DNA of 26,022 nt from Porticoccaceae bacterium UBA4026 (lineage in GTDB: Bacteria > Pseudomonadota > Gammaproteobacteria > Pseudomonadales > Porticoccaceae): assembly GCA_002382445.1 (NCBI GenBank), contig DGAQ01000014.1:608-26629 (forward strand), written 5' to 3'. The notes beneath the pieces are model-generated. The model did not search any database. It was not told the DNA's origin and saw nothing but the letters and a program-made list of their open reading frames with translations. A program made the position numbers and the translations under genes. Shown piece by piece: positions 22,685-26,022 of the stretch (positions within the stretch are counted from its first letter, which is position 1; the number at the start of each line of letters is the position of its first letter).

Positions 22685-24082
22685 ATGTTAAAGACCTTAT
22701 TTGAAAAACTTTGGACACTTCACGAGATTTCTATTATCGGGAACGGTGAGTGTTTGATTTTCATTGACCGAATGTTCCTTCATGAGCGAACGGGTTCTAT
22801 CGCACTTAAGGGGCTCGAAGATGCCGCGCGAGCAATAAAGTCCCCACAACATGTGTTCTGCACGATGGACCATATCGTGGACACCACACTGGGGCGCGGC
22901 GACGAAACACTTATGCCAAACGGCAGAGACTTTATTGTTGCAACGCGGAAATCCGCCCAGCGTGCCGGCATACGCCTATTTGACATTGGCGATCAAAATC
23001 AAGGGATTTCTCACGTAGTCTCTGCCGAATTGGGTATCGCACTGCCAGGATCCACTCTCATTTGTCCAGACAGTCACACCTGTACGCTTGGTGGCCTAGG
23101 GGCGCTCGCCTGGGGCGTTGGCTCTACTGAAGCAGAGCACGCTATGGCGACAAATACGCTCAGAGTTAAGAAACCCAAAACCATGAGAGTCGACTTTCGT
23201 GGCAAGCTCAGTCAAGGCGTAACCGCCAAGGACATGATTTTGCATCTTATCTCGCAGGAGGGTACGGGGGGGGGTGCAGGATATGCCGTAGAATTTTCCG
23301 GTCAGACTGTCCGTGAACTAGGTATTGAGGCACGCTTTACACTTTGTAATATGGCCGTGGAGTTTTCTGCATTTACCGGTTTGGTAGCTGTCGATCAATC
23401 AACTTTGGACTATATCCAAGACCGTACATTCGCCCCCAAAGGGAATGAGCTAAAACAAGCGATTAATCACTGGAACACATTGCATACAGATATCGGCGCA
23501 GAATTTGACCGAACAATCACCATCCAATGCGAGGAAATAAAACCCACTGTGACATGGGGAACAAGCCCGCAACACGCCATCAGTATAGAGGATGAGATCC
23601 CTGACCCAAAGCGAGAGACATCCAGCATAACAGCCAACGCGATGACAAGAGCGCTTACCTACATGGACCTCAGCCCTGGCATGCCTATGACCTCGGTCAA
23701 ATTGGATGCAGCTTTCATCGGCTCCTGCACTAATGCCAGGCTAAGCGATCTACGTGCCGCAGCACAGTATTTACAGGGTAAAACAGTTTCCCCTTGGGTA
23801 AGCGCGGTGTGTGTTCCTGGCTCTTCGCAGGTAAAAGTAGCTGCCGAAGCAGAGGGACTAGATAAGATATTCCTAGCGGCAGGCTTTGAGTGGCGGGAGT
23901 CTGGTTGCTCCATGTGTTTTTATGCTGGTGGTGAAACCTTCGGCAAGCAAAAACGTATTATATCCACGACCAATCGAAATTTTGAAGGTCGCCAGGGCCC
24001 TGAAACTCGCACCCATCTCGCCAGCCCATTAACAGTCGCCGCATCGGCCTGCAAAGGCTATATTTCTGCCGCGGAGGATTAA
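22685..24082 (+). CDS. LeuC-like hydro-lyase, large subunit (aconitase family)
   Basis: A 465-residue large subunit, as in 3-isopropylmalate dehydratase LeuC. The three [4Fe-4S] Cys are present: C348 (FIGSCTNARLSDLR), C408 and C411 (ESGCSMCFYAGGETF). GTGGGAG (193-199) and TTNRNFEGRQGP (428-439) are conserved active-site stretches. The block after the last Cys (FYAGGETFGKQKR) differs from true LeuC (usually Met-Asn-Pro-Asp type), so the acid isomerised or hydrated is probably not isopropylmalate; a methyl- or dimethylmalate type substrate is an inference. ATG 22685 has no clear ribosome site. A run of nine G at 23266-23274 codes for part of GTGGGAG. Confidence 0.93.
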   Translation: MLKTLFEKLWTLHEISIIGNGECLIFIDRMFLHERTGSIALKGLEDAARAIKSPQHVFCTMDHIVDTTLGRGDETLMPNGRDFIVATRKSAQRAGIRLFDIGDQNQGISHVVSAELGIALPGSTLICPDSHTCTLGGLGALAWGVGSTEAEHAMATNTLRVKKPKTMRVDFRGKLSQGVTAKDMILHLISQEGTGGGAGYAVEFSGQTVRELGIEARFTLCNMAVEFSAFTGLVAVDQSTLDYIQDRTFAPKGNELKQAINHWNTLHTDIGAEFDRTITIQCEEIKPTVTWGTSPQHAISIEDEIPDPKRETSSITANAMTRALTYMDLSPGMPMTSVKLDAAFIGSCTNARLSDLRAAAQYLQGKTVSPWVSAVCVPGSSQVKVAAEAEGLDKIFLAAGFEWRESGCSMCFYAGGETFGKQKRIISTTNRNFEGRQGPETRTHLASPLTVAASACKGYISAAED

Positions 24083-24085
24083 GCC

Positions 24086-24709
24086 ATGGATAAATTTGAT
24101 AGTCACACAGGGATCGCTGCCGCCCTGCTGCGCCCCAACATTGACACTGACACAATCATCCCATCACGCGAGATGACACGCGTTTCTAGGGAAGGATTAA
24201 AAGATGGTCTGTTTGCCGCCTGGCGCTATACCTTGCCGGGGAGCCGCGAAGCCAATCTCAATTTTATTCTCAATCGTCCGGCCTACAGTAATACTAGCAT
24301 TATTCTTTCGGGCGATAATTTCGGCTGCGGCTCATCTCGGGAGCATGCAGTTTGGGCACTTAAAGAGTACGGCATACGTGCCATTATCGCGCCGTCATTT
24401 GGCAGCATCTTTCAAAACAACTGCATCCGTAATGGCGTTCTGCCCATTGTGCTCAGCAATAATATGATTAAAGAGATGGCTGATTGGGTTGAGAAAGATC
24501 CGCAACACAATTATCTCATCATTGCATTACCCGAACAAAAGATCCATTGGTCTACGGGAAAATACTTTGAGTTTGAACTGGATGAAGCAGAAAAAAATAT
24601 GCTAATTAAGGGCCTAGATGCCATTTCGCTAACACAGGTTCTCGACAACAAAATTGACCTTTTTGAACAAAAAGATAGGCTTGAGAGGCCATGGATATAT
24701 CTCGACTGA
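24086..24709 (+). CDS. LeuD-like hydro-lyase, small subunit
   Basis: A 207-residue swivelling-domain subunit (LeuD usually about 200). Signatures: LLRPNIDTDTIIPSREM (14-30), NFGCGSSREHAVWALKEYGIRAII (split: NFGCGSSREHAVW then ALKEYGIRAII) and APSFGSIFQNNCIRNGVLP. It starts 3 bases after the LeuC-like stop with a GGAGG site, so the two subunits are made together. They form an aconitase-type hydro-lyase. No leuA or leuB lies beside it, supporting a catabolic role. Confidence 0.93.
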   Translation: MDKFDSHTGIAAALLRPNIDTDTIIPSREMTRVSREGLKDGLFAAWRYTLPGSREANLNFILNRPAYSNTSIILSGDNFGCGSSREHAVWALKEYGIRAIIAPSFGSIFQNNCIRNGVLPIVLSNNMIKEMADWVEKDPQHNYLIIALPEQKIHWSTGKYFEFELDEAEKNMLIKGLDAISLTQVLDNKIDLFEQKDRLERPWIYLD

Positions 24710-24765
24710 ACTTACTTTTTCTGAGCCCGCACCACAATCTTATAGCGCTACTTTGACCCGCAGAC

Positions 24766-25968
24766 TTATATCGCAACCTTAACAAAACCTTCGCGCAGCA
24801 TCTCATCGATTTCGTCTATACTATATCCAGCATCGCGCATTACTTCGATACTATGCTCGCCTTCGCGAGGCAGATCGGAGCGAAGCTCAAATTTTCCATC
24901 ACTCATTTCAAGAGGAAGAGCCGGCAGTCTGGCTTGCGTTCCAGTTCTCTTACCATCACTTAACGTAACAGGCAACAAACCTTTACTAGCCTCAAGGTGA
25001 GGGTCATCTAACAAATCTTCGGGCCGATTAATCGGCGCGAATGGAATGCCAGCCAGCTCAAGACGATCCATCAATTCCTGCTTGCTCATGCTCGCAAATA
25101 GCGCAGTAATAACCGGTATAATACTGTCTCGGCATTTAATTCTTCCACTGTTGCTTGCAAGGGCTGCATCAGCCGCAAAGGTATCCAGTTCAAATACCTC
25201 ACAAAATTTAACCCAAAGTGTGTCGCTAACAACGCCGATGAACACGCTCTCGCCTTCCTTACTGCGAAATACATCATAGATCGACCAAGCCGACTGACGC
25301 TGAGACATCGGCATAGGCGCCTCACCTGATACAGCTTGCTGCGCCATATGCTGACCCATCATAAACACTGTCGTTTCAAACAGCGCGCTAGTGACGATAC
25401 CACCGAGGCCCGTTTTATGACGACGTTCCACCGCAGCCAGGATGCCAATAACACCGAACATACCGCCGGTGATGTCAATCACCGAAGAACCTGCACGCAT
25501 CGGTTTACCCGGCAAACCTGTCATATATGCCAGCCCGCCCATCATCTGCGCGACCTCATCAAGAGCTGTACGACTACCATAGGGGCCCGGCAAAAAGCCC
25601 TTCAAAGAACAATAAATTAAACGCGGATTGAAGGCCGATAACTGTTCATAACCAAAACCTAGTTTGTCCATAGCCCCTAAGCGAAAGTTCTCTATCACCA
25701 CGTCAGATTTTTTGACCAGACGTCGTGCCAACTGCCTACCCTTCTCTGATTTCAAATCCACACAGACACTTTTTTTATTGCGATTATACATGGGGAAGTA
25801 TCCAGCACCGGAGCCCTCAAGGTGGCGAGTTTTATCGCCATTCAAAGGCTCTATTTTAACAACTTCCGCGCCTAAATCAGCTAGAATCAAACCTACGGTC
25901 GGGCCCATCACCATATGGGTAAACTCAACCACTTTTATACCCTGCAGTGGCAATGTCTTATTATCCAT
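24766..25968 (-). CDS. Class III (CaiB/BaiF) CoA-transferase 3
   Basis: A 400-residue member of the formyl-CoA-transferase fold. MVMGPTVGLILADLGAEV near the start, NRNKKSVCVDLK (62-73) and the catalytic-site D165 in SSVIDITGGMFG, which aligns with copy 1's GDLGGGMFG and with formyl-CoA transferase Asp169. The N-terminal half is closer to copy 1 than to copy 2. It converges on the LeuCD-like genes with a 56-base gap and no clear hairpin. It probably acts on an acid related to the LeuCD substrate. Its promoter and any upstream partner lie near or beyond the right edge. Confidence 0.92.
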   Translation of the reverse strand: MDNKTLPLQGIKVVEFTHMVMGPTVGLILADLGAEVVKIEPLNGDKTRHLEGSGAGYFPMYNRNKKSVCVDLKSEKGRQLARRLVKKSDVVIENFRLGAMDKLGFGYEQLSAFNPRLIYCSLKGFLPGPYGSRTALDEVAQMMGGLAYMTGLPGKPMRAGSSVIDITGGMFGVIGILAAVERRHKTGLGGIVTSALFETTVFMMGQHMAQQAVSGEAPMPMSQRQSAWSIYDVFRSKEGESVFIGVVSDTLWVKFCEVFELDTFAADAALASNSGRIKCRDSIIPVITALFASMSKQELMDRLELAGIPFAPINRPEDLLDDPHLEASKGLLPVTLSDGKRTGTQARLPALPLEMSDGKFELRSDLPREGEHSIEVMRDAGYSIDEIDEMLREGFVKVAI

Positions 25969-26022
25969 GAGTTAACAACCCTAGTAGGTGACAAAGGCCT
26001 AAAGACAGCCCTATTCGTATTT

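Noticed and set aside
22685..24709. Leucine biosynthesis operon
   Set aside because: Only the isomerase subunits are present, without leuA or leuB, and the post-Cys segment is unlike biosynthetic LeuC.

Overview
The window looks like bacterial chromosome, most likely from a gammaproteobacterium, perhaps marine. This is inferred from a TonB-dependent receptor remnant, a GST, UTRA-type GntR regulation and gene content; no rRNA or other taxonomic marker is present. Two parts differ in style. Positions 1-3258 are AT-rich, mobile DNA. Positions 3273-26022 are a moderate-GC catabolic region.

Mobile part: the end of a MORN-repeat protein (1-381), a 100-base fold-back (411-510), a serine recombinase and a tyrosine integrase overlapping by 4 bases (513-2380), then about 700 bases without an intact gene. 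That gap holds six copies of an AGTTTGTA-like octamer in three helically phased pairs, and a 64-bp direct repeat present twice (73% identical). The first copy reads, on the minus strand, as a Thr-Ile-Glu-Trp-Glu-stop tail like the 3' end of guaA, a common island insertion site. An IS3-family scar (3097-3258) follows; it cuts off an isochorismatase-type gene (3273-3665). A TonB receptor remnant (3757-4632) comes next.

Catabolic part: (a) a minus-strand operon, 11742 to 4873, runs unknown protein, class III CoA-transferase, HMG-CoA-lyase-type lyase, hydantoinase/oxoprolinase A and B, with three genes joined by 4-base overlaps. (b) A GST (minus) diverges from a plus-strand set of one isochorismatase-type amidohydrolase and two polysaccharide-deacetylase-type (PuuE-like) hydrolases. 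(c) A membrane protein, a GntR/UTRA regulator and a VOC-fold protein follow. (d) A minus-strand operon, 22384 to 18215, runs Ni/Co-type transporter with a His-rich loop, amidohydrolase-2 protein, CoA-transferase, small unknown protein, cupin with a poly-His tail, then a clear terminator. (e) A divergent LeuC/LeuD-like hydro-lyase pair and a third CoA-transferase close the window.

Taken together (inference): C-N hydrolases (hydantoinase A/B, isochorismatase fold, deacetylase fold) could open or deaminate a cyclic amide, imide or related nitrogen compound. CoA-transferases could activate the resulting acid, the LeuCD-like hydro-lyase could shift a hydroxyl group, and the HMG-CoA-lyase homologue could split the carbon chain. 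The His-rich transporter and cupin suggest one branch depends on nickel, cobalt or another transition metal. The substrate cannot be read from the sequence. If guaA lies beyond the right edge, the whole catabolic block may be island cargo.
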